From contig CAVBJF010000006.1 in assembly GCA_963596005.1 (NCBI GenBank), positions 1-64,000 of the forward strand: 64,000 nucleotides of DNA, in the 5' to 3' direction. Under the pieces are notes generated by a model. It saw only the letters and a program-made list of their open reading frames with translations. It was not told the DNA's origin and made no database searches. Positions 50,772-60,275 of this stretch are shown piece by piece. Origin of the DNA: Gallibacter pasteurianus_A. GTDB taxonomy: Bacteria; Bacillota; Clostridia; Peptostreptococcales; Anaerovoracaceae. Position 1 is the first letter of the stretch. Each line of letters begins with the position of its first letter. Made by a program: the position numbers and the translations under genes.

Positions 50772-51608
50772 TCAATATGTCGGCGTAAAAGAACAATATT
50801 TTTCGCTATCGACTTTGACTGTTCCTCTCTTTATTCCTTTGCTGTAAAGGTCATATAGAATTTCCTTTAAGCTTCCATCCTCCATAATTTTTGTGAGCTC
50901 ATCATAAGTACATTTTACATACAATTTATCATATACATTGCACTCGACATCATCTCCATCAACAGACACGCTCATAAAAAAGATATCCGCTTCTCCGGTC
51001 TTTTCGATTATAGTCTGTGCTTTTTTAAACGACTCTTCCTCATTTATTTCCACGACTTTACCGCTGTCCATTTTTTTTATCGTAATACCGCCAATCTCCG
51101 TTACCTTAGGCGTTTTGGTCGAGAGGCCAAGCACTACCCCTTCTTCATCAAGTACAACATACTTATCGCCATAAGGAAGAGTCATTGCCGGTATTCTTTC
51201 TTTAATATCTATAAGAAGCGTATTTGGTAACTTTCTGTCTATCTTTATATCGCCGTAAAGCGCACTTTTTTTATGCAAATTTTTTGAAATCTTGCGCTTA
51301 TTTAGGAAGAAAATATTATCGCCTTCCTTGACCCCCGCATCACTTATCGCTTCCTCCTGCGAAATGGTATCATTGCCGGTAACTGTTATCGTTTTTATGT
51401 CAAAATAGCTAAGCGACATGATGAAGAGAACTGCGCCAATAACAAGAAGACACAGAAAAAGCTTCAAGAGATATCTTTTCTTCTTTCTCTTTTTTCGTTT
51501 TTTTGTATCATCGGGTTGCTCCTGCAAAGGCATTTGCAACTCTTCTTTTGATTCTTCCTGCCATCCATATGGCATTTCTTGTGTTTTCCTCGCCATTTTT
51601 TCAATCAT
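50772..51608 (-). CDS. ftsQ: Cell division protein FtsQ/DivIB
   Basis: A 278-residue bitopic protein of the divisome. A highly basic cytoplasmic part (KKRKKRKKKR at about 36-45) precedes one helix (about 47-66), then a POTRA domain (about 70-140, IKTITVTGNDTISQEE) and a beta domain. It recruits FtsL and FtsB-type partners. The start overlaps the end of murG by eight bases; an ATG four codons later is also possible. It closes the dcw run on this strand and is convergent with niaR. Confidence 0.88.
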   Translation of the reverse strand: MIEKMARKTQEMPYGWQEESKEELQMPLQEQPDDTKKRKKRKKKRYLLKLFLCLLVIGAVLFIMSLSYFDIKTITVTGNDTISQEEAISDAGVKEGDNIFFLNKRKISKNLHKKSALYGDIKIDRKLPNTLLIDIKERIPAMTLPYGDKYVVLDEEGVVLGLSTKTPKVTEIGGITIKKMDSGKVVEINEEESFKKAQTIIEKTGEADIFFMSVSVDGDDVECNVYDKLYVKCTYDELTKIMEDGSLKEILYDLYSKGIKRGTVKVDSEKYCSFTPTY

Positions 51609-52698
51609 TTATGATGCTATAATATATGATATCCGCCGCATCAAGTGGTGCGCACTTGCGAGCGTTAATAGACATTTCCTCTCTTTTCTCCTCGTCGTTA
51701 TGCAGCTCCTCAACAGTCTTTAATAAAATACCATCAACAAGGTTTTTCTCCTCTATCAAAACTCCGCCCTCCTTATCGGCAATTGCCTTTGCGTTAAACA
51801 TTTGATGATTGCCGGTAACATTTGGAGACGGAATTAAAATTGACGGTACGCCGCAAACTGCAATTTCAGAAACAGCAAGCGCACCGCTCCTTGAAATCAC
51901 CACATCTGCCGCCGAAAGGTAATATTGCATGTCATTTATGTACTCGAGTATCTGTATGTTGTCGGCAAGCGTAATACCTCTGTCGTCTATTTCCTTTAGC
52001 ACAGCCTTATAATATCGCTTCCCTGTAGCAAAAAAGACCCTTGTTTTTGCCATCCTATTATATTTTTCTATAACGTCCAACATAGCCCTGTTCATTTTTA
52101 TGGCACCTTGGCTACCTCCAAATGAAAGAACAACAAAATCATCGTCTTCTATTTTTAATTTTTTTCTTGAATCAGCCTTATTTACATCAAAAAATGCATC
52201 TCGCACAGGATTCCCCGAAACAATATGTTTTTTTGGTTGTTTAAAATATTTTTCGCCTTCCTCAAAGCCTAAAAAAACAGTGTTTACATATTTTTCTAAA
52301 ATTTTATTTGTAAGCCCCGGCACAGCGTTTTGCTCGTGAATATATGTTTTAATCCCCATTTTTGCAGCAAGCTTTACTACACTGCCACAGACATATCCGC
52401 CGGTACCTATGACAACATCAGGCTTAAAAGCCTCAATTATCTTTTTAGCCTGTTTTTTACCTTTTCTATAATCTCTTGCTACTTTTATATTTTTGACAAT
52501 GCTTTTTCTGTTTATGCCACTTGCTGTTATAAATTTTATATCATATCCGTTTTTTGGTACGAGTTCCTTTTCGAGTCCATGCATCGTACCAACGAATAAA
52601 ATCTCTGAGTCAAAAGTCCTCTCTTTGATCCTATCTGCTATTGCAATTGCCGGATAAATGTGGCCTCCTGTACCGCCGCCTGCCATTATAACTCTCAT
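51601..52698 (-). CDS. murG: UDP-N-acetylglucosamine-N-acetylmuramyl-(pentapeptide) pyrophosphoryl-undecaprenol N-acetylglucosamine transferase
   Basis: A 365-residue glycosyltransferase making lipid II from lipid I at the inner face of the membrane. The N-terminal MRVIMAGGGTGGHIYPAIAI is diagnostic. SRSGALAVSEIAVCGVPSILIP (about 261-282) binds UDP-GlcNAc. The ATG at 52698 has AGGTGA upstream; an ATG two codons earlier overlaps the ftsW stop. It lies between ftsW and ftsQ. Confidence 0.94.
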   Translation of the reverse strand: MRVIMAGGGTGGHIYPAIAIADRIKERTFDSEILFVGTMHGLEKELVPKNGYDIKFITASGINRKSIVKNIKVARDYRKGKKQAKKIIEAFKPDVVIGTGGYVCGSVVKLAAKMGIKTYIHEQNAVPGLTNKILEKYVNTVFLGFEEGEKYFKQPKKHIVSGNPVRDAFFDVNKADSRKKLKIEDDDFVVLSFGGSQGAIKMNRAMLDVIEKYNRMAKTRVFFATGKRYYKAVLKEIDDRGITLADNIQILEYINDMQYYLSAADVVISRSGALAVSEIAVCGVPSILIPSPNVTGNHQMFNAKAIADKEGGVLIEEKNLVDGILLKTVEELHNDEEKREEMSINARKCAPLDAADIIYYSIIND

Positions 52699-52703
52699 TC
52701 CCA

Positions 52704-53960
52704 TCACCTAGTAAAATATATCCTTTCCCGTTGATCAAGACGCTGCGCTATAACTTCTTCTTCCTTTTTGACGTGCCTTGATATGTTTAATACGATGCCT
52801 ATTCCTACACCAAATACGAGCATTGCGTTTCCTCCATAACTGATAAATGGAAGTGCAACGCCTGTCGCCGGCATCGATGATGTAACTATTGCTATATTAA
52901 ATAAAAGCTGTATCCCTATCAGCATAATAATTCCGCTTCCCACAAGCATTCCAAATCTGTCAGGTGCTTTTAGGCAAATCCTAAGACCTCTCCATATTAG
53001 CAGGGCGAAGACGGCTACAAGTGCAAGTATCCCTAAAAATCCAAGTTCCTCGCCTATTACCGCAAGAATAAAGTCGTTTTGAGGTTCCGGCAAATAAAGG
53101 GTTTTTTGTATACTATTTCCAAGTCCCTTGCCAAACAATTTGCCTGAACCAAGTGCCATAAGCGACTGTACCACCTGAAACGAATCTCCTTGAGGATCGT
53201 CAAACGGATGTAAAAATGTCGTAACCCTCGCAAGTTGATAGCTCCCGCCTTTAAATATATAAAGCAATGCACCGGCAGCTCCGGCACCTATAATTGTCAT
53301 AAAATATCTCATTTTAACACCGGCAACAAACATAATGGCTACTATGATTGCAACCACAGTTATTGCTGTCGATAAGTTTGGCTGCTTTATGATAAGCCCT
53401 CCGTATATCGCAGCTACCGCAAAAAGCGGCAGTATCGACTCCGTCAACGAATTTACATCCAAATTCTTTCTGCGCGAAAGAAATCCTGCTGTAAATATTA
53501 TCGCCGCGATTTTTGCTATCTCACCCGGCATTATAGTGATAATCTTTAGATCTATCCATCGCACAGCGCCCTTTGTTTCCTTGCCAAGTGGCGTAAATAG
53601 CAAAAGCAAAAGCACTATGCTTAAAATAAAAATTATTTTATAATATTTTTTGTATATGTTGTAATCGATATATGAAAATATAAACATGCATGCCGCACTG
53701 GCAGCCGCCCATATTATAGCTTTTATCAGGTAAGAATATGGTCTGCCGTATTGATCCATAGACCAATAATAACTCGCGCTAAATATCATAATTACGCCAA
53801 ATGTCATAAGCGCAAGTGTCAATAATACCAACGGAAAATCAACCCCCGGCACATGTTCCTTGACTGCTCTTACAAATTTATTGCTCTGAGCCTTTTTCTT
53901 TTTTAAAGATGCTTCTAAGCTTTTCTTTTTTTCATTTATTTTTTTAGACTTTCTACGCAT
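52704..53960 (-). CDS. ftsW: Cell division protein FtsW (SEDS peptidoglycan polymerase)
   Basis: A 418-residue SEDS-family membrane protein with about ten helices and a basic N-terminal tail. It polymerises glycan strands with a class B PBP at the septum. FGVIMIFSASYYWSMDQYG (about 54-72), then KGAVRWIDLKIITIMPGEIAKIA (about 130-152) and the NDFILAVIGEELGFLG region (about 290-305) are conserved. It overlaps murD by 25 bp. Confidence 0.94.
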   Translation of the reverse strand: MRRKSKKINEKKKSLEASLKKKKAQSNKFVRAVKEHVPGVDFPLVLLTLALMTFGVIMIFSASYYWSMDQYGRPYSYLIKAIIWAAASAACMFIFSYIDYNIYKKYYKIIFILSIVLLLLLFTPLGKETKGAVRWIDLKIITIMPGEIAKIAAIIFTAGFLSRRKNLDVNSLTESILPLFAVAAIYGGLIIKQPNLSTAITVVAIIVAIMFVAGVKMRYFMTIIGAGAAGALLYIFKGGSYQLARVTTFLHPFDDPQGDSFQVVQSLMALGSGKLFGKGLGNSIQKTLYLPEPQNDFILAVIGEELGFLGILALVAVFALLIWRGLRICLKAPDRFGMLVGSGIIMLIGIQLLFNIAIVTSSMPATGVALPFISYGGNAMLVFGVGIGIVLNISRHVKKEEEVIAQRLDQRERIYFTR

Positions 53961-55312
53961 TCCTTAAAATCCCTGCCTCGCTCCTCGAAGCTCTTGTACA
54001 TATCCCAGCTCGCACATGCCGGTGACAACAAAACGGTGTCCCCTTTTTCTGCGCATCTGTATGCCTCCTCAACGCAAGCTTTCATATCCTTAACTATAAT
54101 AGTATTTTTATATCCCTTTTTCTCTGCGGTCGCCTTTATTTTCCCGGCTGTCGCTCCAAGCAAAACAACTTGTTTTACTTTGTCCCCGAAGCTGTCAATA
54201 AAATCGCTATAGTCTGCATTTTTATCATATCCGCCTGCTATCAAAATTATCGGTGTTTTTATCGCCTCTATCGCTTTGATTGCCGCATCTGTATTTGTAC
54301 CCTTTGAATCATTTACAAAGCTAATGCCATTTATCTCTCCAACAGGCTCAAGTCTATGTTCTACCCCTTTAAACTCTTTTAAGGTCTTTGCGACCGTATC
54401 GACATCAACTCCCGCAAAATAAGCAATCGCTGTCGCCGCAAGCGCATTTTCGAGGTTATGTGCTCCCGGAATGCCCACTTCGCCTGTTTTACAAACTTCC
54501 AAAAGCTCCTCTTCTTCATTTATCAAAACGATTTTTTCGTCCTGCACAAATGCTCCAAATTTCAAAGGCTCGATTCTGCTAAACGGAACTACCTTTGTTT
54601 TCATCCCCGACACCAATGCGAGAGCCTCTTTATCATCAAAATTGATAACGGCATAATCGCCATCAGCTTGATTTAGCATAATATTTGCCTTCGCCTTGCC
54701 ATAGTTAGCCATAGTCTTATGTCTGTCCATATGATCCTCTGTAAGATTTAGTATTGCCGAAACAAATGGTCTGAATTCTTTTATGCTTTCAAGCTGGAAG
54801 CTACTTACTTCAGTGACAAGCCAAGTGTCCTCAAAGGAATCCATCGCCTCTGATATAACAGGATTTCCTATGTTACCGACAACTCTTGTATCACGCTTAG
54901 CATTTTTCATAATTTCTCCCACAAGCGTTGTGGTCGTAGTTTTGCCGTTTGTACCTGTAATAGCCACAAATTTGCCGTCCGTACACCTATATGCCAACTC
55001 CAGTTCGCCGATTATCTCTGCTCCATCTTGTTCGGCTTTTTTTACGAATGGCATGTCAAGCGGAATCCCCGGACTTAAGATGAGCATGTCAAAAATCGAC
55101 ATATCTTCGGGTATCTCGTTTAGATAGCACTTTACATTTCGTCTCTCTAAAAATTCTACTTCCTCAGGCGTCAGTTGCTCTTTCGATTTTGAATCCTGCA
55201 AAAACAGACTTGCCTCGCCTGTGCTGAGAGCATTTATAGCCGCCTTTCCCGATCTTCCAAAACCGACGACTAAAATATTTTTTCCCCATAATGTATCGAT
55301 ATATTTATTCAT
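53936..55312 (-). CDS. murD: UDP-N-acetylmuramoyl-L-alanine-D-glutamate ligase
   Basis: A 458-residue Mur ligase adding D-glutamate. VVGFGRSGKAAINAL (about 14-28) is the Rossmann N domain. The ATP-binding loop FVAITGTNGKTTTTTLVGEIM is at about 112-132. EVSSFQLESI (about 163-172) and FVNDSKGTNTDAAIKAIEAI (about 314-333) are conserved. The ATG at 55312 has GGAG upstream; a longer frame would add 13 residues. It lies between mraY and ftsW. Confidence 0.95.
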   Translation of the reverse strand: MNKYIDTLWGKNILVVGFGRSGKAAINALSTGEASLFLQDSKSKEQLTPEEVEFLERRNVKCYLNEIPEDMSIFDMLILSPGIPLDMPFVKKAEQDGAEIIGELELAYRCTDGKFVAITGTNGKTTTTTLVGEIMKNAKRDTRVVGNIGNPVISEAMDSFEDTWLVTEVSSFQLESIKEFRPFVSAILNLTEDHMDRHKTMANYGKAKANIMLNQADGDYAVINFDDKEALALVSGMKTKVVPFSRIEPLKFGAFVQDEKIVLINEEEELLEVCKTGEVGIPGAHNLENALAATAIAYFAGVDVDTVAKTLKEFKGVEHRLEPVGEINGISFVNDSKGTNTDAAIKAIEAIKTPIILIAGGYDKNADYSDFIDSFGDKVKQVVLLGATAGKIKATAEKKGYKNTIIVKDMKACVEEAYRCAEKGDTVLLSPACASWDMYKSFEERGRDFKECVESLKK

Positions 55313-55320
55313 AATATCTC

Positions 55321-56295
55321 CTATGCAAATAATATGGCTATCACGCAGCATATTAGCGTGATTACCCAGAATAGCAAAACGACTTTCCTTTCGTGCATAC
55401 CACTTTCTTCAAAATGGTGGTGCAATGGTGCCATTTTAAATAATCTCTTTCCCTTAGTTGCCTTAAAATACCCCACCTGTAAAATGACTGATAGCGTTTC
55501 AAGAACATATATAAGGCCTGCTATCGGCAGTAAAAACTCCATTCGCATCATAAATGCCGCAACAGTTATACCGCCTCCTATGGCAAGAGAACCTGTGTCG
55601 CCCATAAATATCTTTGCAGGGTTTTTATTAAATACTAAAAATCCCATACACGCACCACAAAGGGCTGCGAACATAAGCCCGCCTTGTAAATATCCTATTC
55701 TATCAGCCACATAACACATATGAGCTGCAACTATCATCGTTACTCCTGCGGCCAGTCCGTCAAGGCCGTCTGTAAGATTGACTCCATTTGTCATTGCCAA
55801 TATAGTAAATACCACAAATGGGATATACCATATACCAAAGTCCACATACACCTTGACAAATGGAATATATACACTTGTGCCTATATGGGAGAAAAACGCC
55901 ATATATATAGCTATTACAAGTGCAAATATAAATTGGAGTCCAAATTTTTGAAGTGGCTTTAGCCCCTCATTCTGTTTTTTTATTACCTTTAGGTAATCGT
56001 CAAAAAATCCGATTGCCCCAAAAAATATCAAACCGCTCAGGCAGACAATCATATCTGTCATACCGCTTTTGCTGATATTTCCCACTGTAGCCGCTATAAC
56101 TACTGCAATTATTATAGCAATACCACCCATCGATGGAGTGCCGCCTTTTTTTAAATGCGATTGAGGCCCGTCCTCTCTTATATTTTGTCCCATCTGCTTA
56201 GCTTTTAAGACGGGAATTATTTTTTGTGTAACCATAAATGCTATAAGGAAAGCTAAAAGTCCGGTCAGCATTATATCGGCCGCAAATGAGCTCAT
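55321..56295 (-). CDS. mraY: Phospho-N-acetylmuramoyl-pentapeptide transferase
   Basis: A 324-residue, ten-helix membrane enzyme making lipid I. GGTPSMGGIAIIIAVVIA (about 50-67), FFDDYLKVIKKQNEGLKP (about 100-118) and MTNGVNLTDGLDGLAAG (about 168-184) contain the catalytic Asp residues. MAPLHHHFEESG (about 283-294) is the cytoplasmic His motif. It follows murF by two bases. Confidence 0.96.
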   Translation of the reverse strand: MSSFAADIMLTGLLAFLIAFMVTQKIIPVLKAKQMGQNIREDGPQSHLKKGGTPSMGGIAIIIAVVIAATVGNISKSGMTDMIVCLSGLIFFGAIGFFDDYLKVIKKQNEGLKPLQKFGLQFIFALVIAIYMAFFSHIGTSVYIPFVKVYVDFGIWYIPFVVFTILAMTNGVNLTDGLDGLAAGVTMIVAAHMCYVADRIGYLQGGLMFAALCGACMGFLVFNKNPAKIFMGDTGSLAIGGGITVAAFMMRMEFLLPIAGLIYVLETLSVILQVGYFKATKGKRLFKMAPLHHHFEESGMHERKVVLLFWVITLICCVIAILFA

Positions 56296-56297
56296 TT

Positions 56298-57725
56298 TTA
56301 CCTCTCTCTTTCTATGTTTTGTAGGATTTCTAAAACTACACGCTCAAGCTTCATACCTCGTGACGCCTTGACGAGTACCACATCACCCTTTTTAAAGCTG
56401 ATCCTGCCTTCATTAAGCGCTTCTACAATTTCTTCTGTCGTTTTGAAATTGTTTTCCTTTGATATGTTTTGTGCAAGTTCTCCTACGCTATATACTATGT
56501 CTGCATTTTCTCTTGCAATATCGCCTATCCGGCTGTGAAATTCTCTTTCGTTTTCACCGAGTTCAAACATATCTCCTAAAATTGCGATATGTCTTTTGGC
56601 ATTTATACCTGCAAGAGTTCGCAAAGCCGCCCTCATCGAATCAGGGCTGGCATTATATGTATCGTCTATTATTTTGATACCGTTTTTCTCTTGTATGTTT
56701 AGCCTTTTACCTGTGATTTGAAGCTTTGCAAGGCCGCGTTTTGCTTCGTTTATACTAACTCCGAATTGGCGAGCTGTTGCTATCGCAAGTGCGGCATTTA
56801 AAGCATTATGCCTTCCTGCAACCGGCAATTTTATGTTTTCTGTTTGTTTTGTATCTTTTCCGTCCAATTGATACGACAAGTCAAAGGAAATATTACCATT
56901 ATCATCGGCTGCGATATTTTTTACTAAATAGTCACAAGAGTTTTTCTCGCCTACTGTTATAATATTAAAATTTTTATCAATATTTTTTCGTATGTTTTCC
57001 TTGTTTAAAAACTCATCATCTTCGCAAATAACCAGTATATCCTCTTCGCTAAAATAATTTGTAATTTCCATTTTGGCATCAAAGATTGCCTGCCTTGTGC
57101 CAAGGCGCTCAAGATGTGAAACCCCTATATTTGTCACAGCTGCCACGCTGGGCCTCACTATCCTTGCCATAATATCGATCTCACCGGGTCTATCCATTCC
57201 CATCTCTATAACAGCCGCCTGCGTATCAGGCTCAAGCGTCATAATTGTAAGAGGTACTCCGACAGTCGTATTAAAATTGCCCTCGTTTTTTACAGTCCTG
57301 AGCTTCTCGCTCATTATATAGTATATCATATCTCGCGTCGTAGTTTTACCGGTGCTGCCTGTTACCGCAATTTTTTTTAGGCTCAAACTGTCTATATAAT
57401 TTTTTGCTAAAGCTTGTAGCGCCCTTTGGCTGTCTTGCACTTTTATCAAAGGCACTTTAGCTCTTTTATCGTTTTTTATAACCTCTGTTTTCAAAAAAGT
57501 TTTTATTTTTGCATCATCATCTGCTATAACACCGCTACATCCACTTTCAATCGCATTAACAATGAAATCATGACCATCAAAAGCATCGCCCTTTATCGCC
57601 ACAAAGAGAAACCCCGGTTTTGCCAATCTCGAATCTTGACAAACTCCGATGATATCGGCGCTTTGTCCCGTAATAAGCTTGCCTCCTGTTATTTTTACTA
57701 CATCCTCTGTGCTTATCGTCCTCAT
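56298..57725 (-). CDS. murF: UDP-N-acetylmuramoyl-tripeptide-D-alanyl-D-alanine ligase
   Basis: A 475-residue Mur ligase adding D-Ala-D-Ala. IAVTGSTGKTTTRDMIYYIM (about 118-137) is the ATP loop. Also present are NEGNFNTTVGVPLTI (about 145-160) and IKIIDDTYNASPDSMRAALRTL (about 350-371). It follows the PBP gene by ten bases. murE, usual at this place in Bacillus, is missing. Confidence 0.94.
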   Translation of the reverse strand: MRTISTEDVVKITGGKLITGQSADIIGVCQDSRLAKPGFLFVAIKGDAFDGHDFIVNAIESGCSGVIADDDAKIKTFLKTEVIKNDKRAKVPLIKVQDSQRALQALAKNYIDSLSLKKIAVTGSTGKTTTRDMIYYIMSEKLRTVKNEGNFNTTVGVPLTIMTLEPDTQAAVIEMGMDRPGEIDIMARIVRPSVAAVTNIGVSHLERLGTRQAIFDAKMEITNYFSEEDILVICEDDEFLNKENIRKNIDKNFNIITVGEKNSCDYLVKNIAADDNGNISFDLSYQLDGKDTKQTENIKLPVAGRHNALNAALAIATARQFGVSINEAKRGLAKLQITGKRLNIQEKNGIKIIDDTYNASPDSMRAALRTLAGINAKRHIAILGDMFELGENEREFHSRIGDIARENADIVYSVGELAQNISKENNFKTTEEIVEALNEGRISFKKGDVVLVKASRGMKLERVVLEILQNIERER

Positions 57726-57734
57726 TTTTAGCTC

Positions 57735-59753
57735 TTACTCCCTATATAAGTAGACTATGCCATTTTTGTTTGTCTTGTCGCCGGATTTTGGATATTGATC
57801 TTTTACTACAAACTCCGACTCTGTTTTCATCTCCGGTGAAATTATATATTTTAAGCCTTTTTTGCTCAATATCTTCTTTGCCTCGCTTAACTTCTTGCCT
57901 GTCACATTTGGTACGCTCACAGTTTCTGTCGAAGATGTCGTTTTATCACTTTCGCTGTAATTTGGCTTTATGTCCGCATATTTCAAGATTTTTTCTAAAA
58001 GCTTAGATGACTCAGGCGCCGCTATTGCTCCTCCGTGTGCCCCGGCAGCAGGCTTGTCTATAATATACAAAATAGTATATTCCGGGTCGTCTATCGGTAC
58101 CATTCCGACAAAAGACGCTATTACATCATCAGTATATCCGCCTTTTTCCTTATCAACGACTTCAGATGTACCGGTCTTCCCTCCGACCCTATATCCTGCT
58201 ACTTTCGCTTTTTGAGTCGTATTCTCTACAACGCCCTCCATTATAGTGAGCATCTCTGTTGCCGTTTCCTCAGAAACCGCCTGCCTTACAGTTTTTGGTT
58301 TTATTGTCTCCGTAGTCTTGCCGTCGCTATCAGTTATCTCTTTTACTATATGCGGTTCCATCACCTTACCACCGTTACCGAGTGCCGAAACTGCTGTAAT
58401 CATCTGTATCGGCGTTACTGCATTTGTCTGTCCAAAGCCCATAACTCCAAGGTCTAGCTGTGTCGCTTTATCCTTGTTAAGAATTATCGGCGATGCTTCT
58501 CCCGGGAAGTCTATTCCTGTTTTTTCTGTCAGGCCAAATAACTCCAAATAGTCATAAAACTTGTCTTTACCAAGCCTTAACGCAAGCTGCATAAACACCG
58601 GGTTGCACGAATTATATACGCTCTCATACAAGTTTTCAGTGCCATGAGTTTTGCCATAGCTGGCGCTGACACAATTTACCTTTATGCCGGTTACCTCATA
58701 ATATCCTTTACATGTAAATTTTTCGCTCTTTTTCGTAATACTCTCCTCAAGTGCCGCCGATGTGGTTATCAGCTTAACCGTTGAACCGGGTTCATAGACA
58801 TCGCTTATCAGAGGATTTCTCCACATATTATTTAAATATGCCATCTGCTCAGAGGAAGAAAGCTTCGCAAATTCCTTTGCTTCCTTCTCGTCGGTTGGCA
58901 CCCTCGAGTTGTTTGGATCAAAGCTTGGCGCTGATGCCATTGATAAAATTTCGCCCGTTTTAGTTTCCATAACGATACAGCTTACTCTCTCTGCACCATA
59001 CTTCTCGTATGCTTCCTTTACGCTTTTTTCCGTATAATTTTGTATTACCTGGTCGATAGTGAGCACTACATTGCTGCCGTCTTGTGGTTTATAATATTTT
59101 TCCGTGCCATCAACAAGCAAGTTGCCACTTATATCCGTGCTCTTTACCCATCTTCCCTGTACTCCGGAAAGGTAACTATCATATGCGAGCTCTATTCCCG
59201 AAAGCCCTGTATTGTCGTCTGTCACACTGCCAAGCGTATGCGAAAGAAAATCGCCCATAGGATAATATCTTTTTACCTCTTCATTTAGGGAAACGCCTGT
59301 CAAATCCTTATTTCTTATCTCGTCTGCAGTTTCTCTGTCTACAGACTTGCTCACCTTAAGAAGAGTCCTGCCCGCATCATCCACTTTTTTTATGAGTTCA
59401 TCCTTATCCTCGCCGAGTATTTCGGCAAGTTCGCCCATTGTCTTTTCGTAATTTTCCTGCTTCTCCTCTTTGGTCTTGCCTGTCTTCATCTCGCCTGCTC
59501 TAACCCAGACCGAATACGCCTCCGTATTTACCGCAAGCTCATTGCCGTTTCTGTCATATATGCTTCCTCTTTTGGGTTTTATAACCTCATCCGAAGTCTG
59601 TTGTTCTACCGCAAGCTTGCTGAGTTCATTGCCTTTTACTATCTGCAAATAGCCTGTTCTAATGCATAATAAAAGCAAAAGAACGGCAAATATTACAAAT
59701 GCCGCAATTATTCTTTTCTTATTTAAAAATGTGGAACTCTCCCGTTTACTCAT
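57735..59753 (-). CDS. Class B penicillin-binding protein (FtsI/SpoVD-like) with PASTA domain
   Basis: A 672-residue transpeptidase. One N-terminal helix (about 15-37) is followed by a dimerisation domain (about 50-220). In the penicillin-binding domain, the catalytic Ser is in YEPGSTVKLI (about 321-330), SCN is in SVYNSCNPVF (about 380-390) and the KTG motif is in GGKTGTSEV (about 530). One PASTA domain is at the C-terminus (about 610-672, VPNVTGKKLSEAKKILSKKG). It is the divisome PBP or SpoVD by position; sequence alone cannot decide. Confidence 0.93.
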   Translation of the reverse strand: MSKRESSTFLNKKRIIAAFVIFAVLLLLLCIRTGYLQIVKGNELSKLAVEQQTSDEVIKPKRGSIYDRNGNELAVNTEAYSVWVRAGEMKTGKTKEEKQENYEKTMGELAEILGEDKDELIKKVDDAGRTLLKVSKSVDRETADEIRNKDLTGVSLNEEVKRYYPMGDFLSHTLGSVTDDNTGLSGIELAYDSYLSGVQGRWVKSTDISGNLLVDGTEKYYKPQDGSNVVLTIDQVIQNYTEKSVKEAYEKYGAERVSCIVMETKTGEILSMASAPSFDPNNSRVPTDEKEAKEFAKLSSSEQMAYLNNMWRNPLISDVYEPGSTVKLITTSAALEESITKKSEKFTCKGYYEVTGIKVNCVSASYGKTHGTENLYESVYNSCNPVFMQLALRLGKDKFYDYLELFGLTEKTGIDFPGEASPIILNKDKATQLDLGVMGFGQTNAVTPIQMITAVSALGNGGKVMEPHIVKEITDSDGKTTETIKPKTVRQAVSEETATEMLTIMEGVVENTTQKAKVAGYRVGGKTGTSEVVDKEKGGYTDDVIASFVGMVPIDDPEYTILYIIDKPAAGAHGGAIAAPESSKLLEKILKYADIKPNYSESDKTTSSTETVSVPNVTGKKLSEAKKILSKKGLKYIISPEMKTESEFVVKDQYPKSGDKTNKNGIVYLYRE

Positions 59754-59821
59754 AGTTTTTCTTTCTTCTTATCCCTTGCTTTGTCGCAGGCATTTTTCAT
59801 TTATATAATCGGTAGTTATCG

Positions 59822-60244
59822 TTAGTTACCAAATGCCTCCTTTTTTAGGGTCTGCGCAAAATTCTTAACTTCACTCTTGCCATCCACTTGTACGAATTGC
59901 GAGCCCGATGGATAAACCATTCCAAGCTTGCCGGAAGCCGCTGCCTCAATAGTGCCGATGTTCATATTTTCTTTGATATCTACCTTTAAGGTCTGTATCT
60001 CATTTGTCAAATCTTTATTTGCTTCCTTTAGCTGATTGTTTGAATATTCAAGATTTGATGCAATAGCAAAACTACCAACGCTTATCACGAAAAACAGTCC
60101 GATAGCCAAAATTGCAAAGATCGTCCTTTTCTTTGCCTTGTCGCTGAACTCGACTTTCGCATTTTTTCTTTGCGCCGGCGCAGGATTTACTTGATACCTC
60201 CTGCTCGGATTGTACGAATAACTATACGCCCTTTGTGTTGCCAT
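59822..60244 (-). CDS. ftsL: Cell division protein FtsL
   Basis: A 140-residue bitopic protein. A basic N-terminal part (about 1-45) precedes one helix (about 46-64, FAILAIGLFFVISVGSFAIA) and a coiled coil (about 68-100, SNNQLKEANKDLTNEIQTLK). Its position between rsmH and the PBP gene identifies it as FtsL. It bridges the divisome with FtsQ/DivIB. Confidence 0.8.
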   Translation of the reverse strand: MATQRAYSYSYNPSRRYQVNPAPAQRKNAKVEFSDKAKKRTIFAILAIGLFFVISVGSFAIASNLEYSNNQLKEANKDLTNEIQTLKVDIKENMNIGTIEAAASGKLGMVYPSGSQFVQVDGKSEVKNFAQTLKKEAFGN

Positions 60245-60275
60245 TTTAACTCCCCAATTTTCAATATTTTAATTT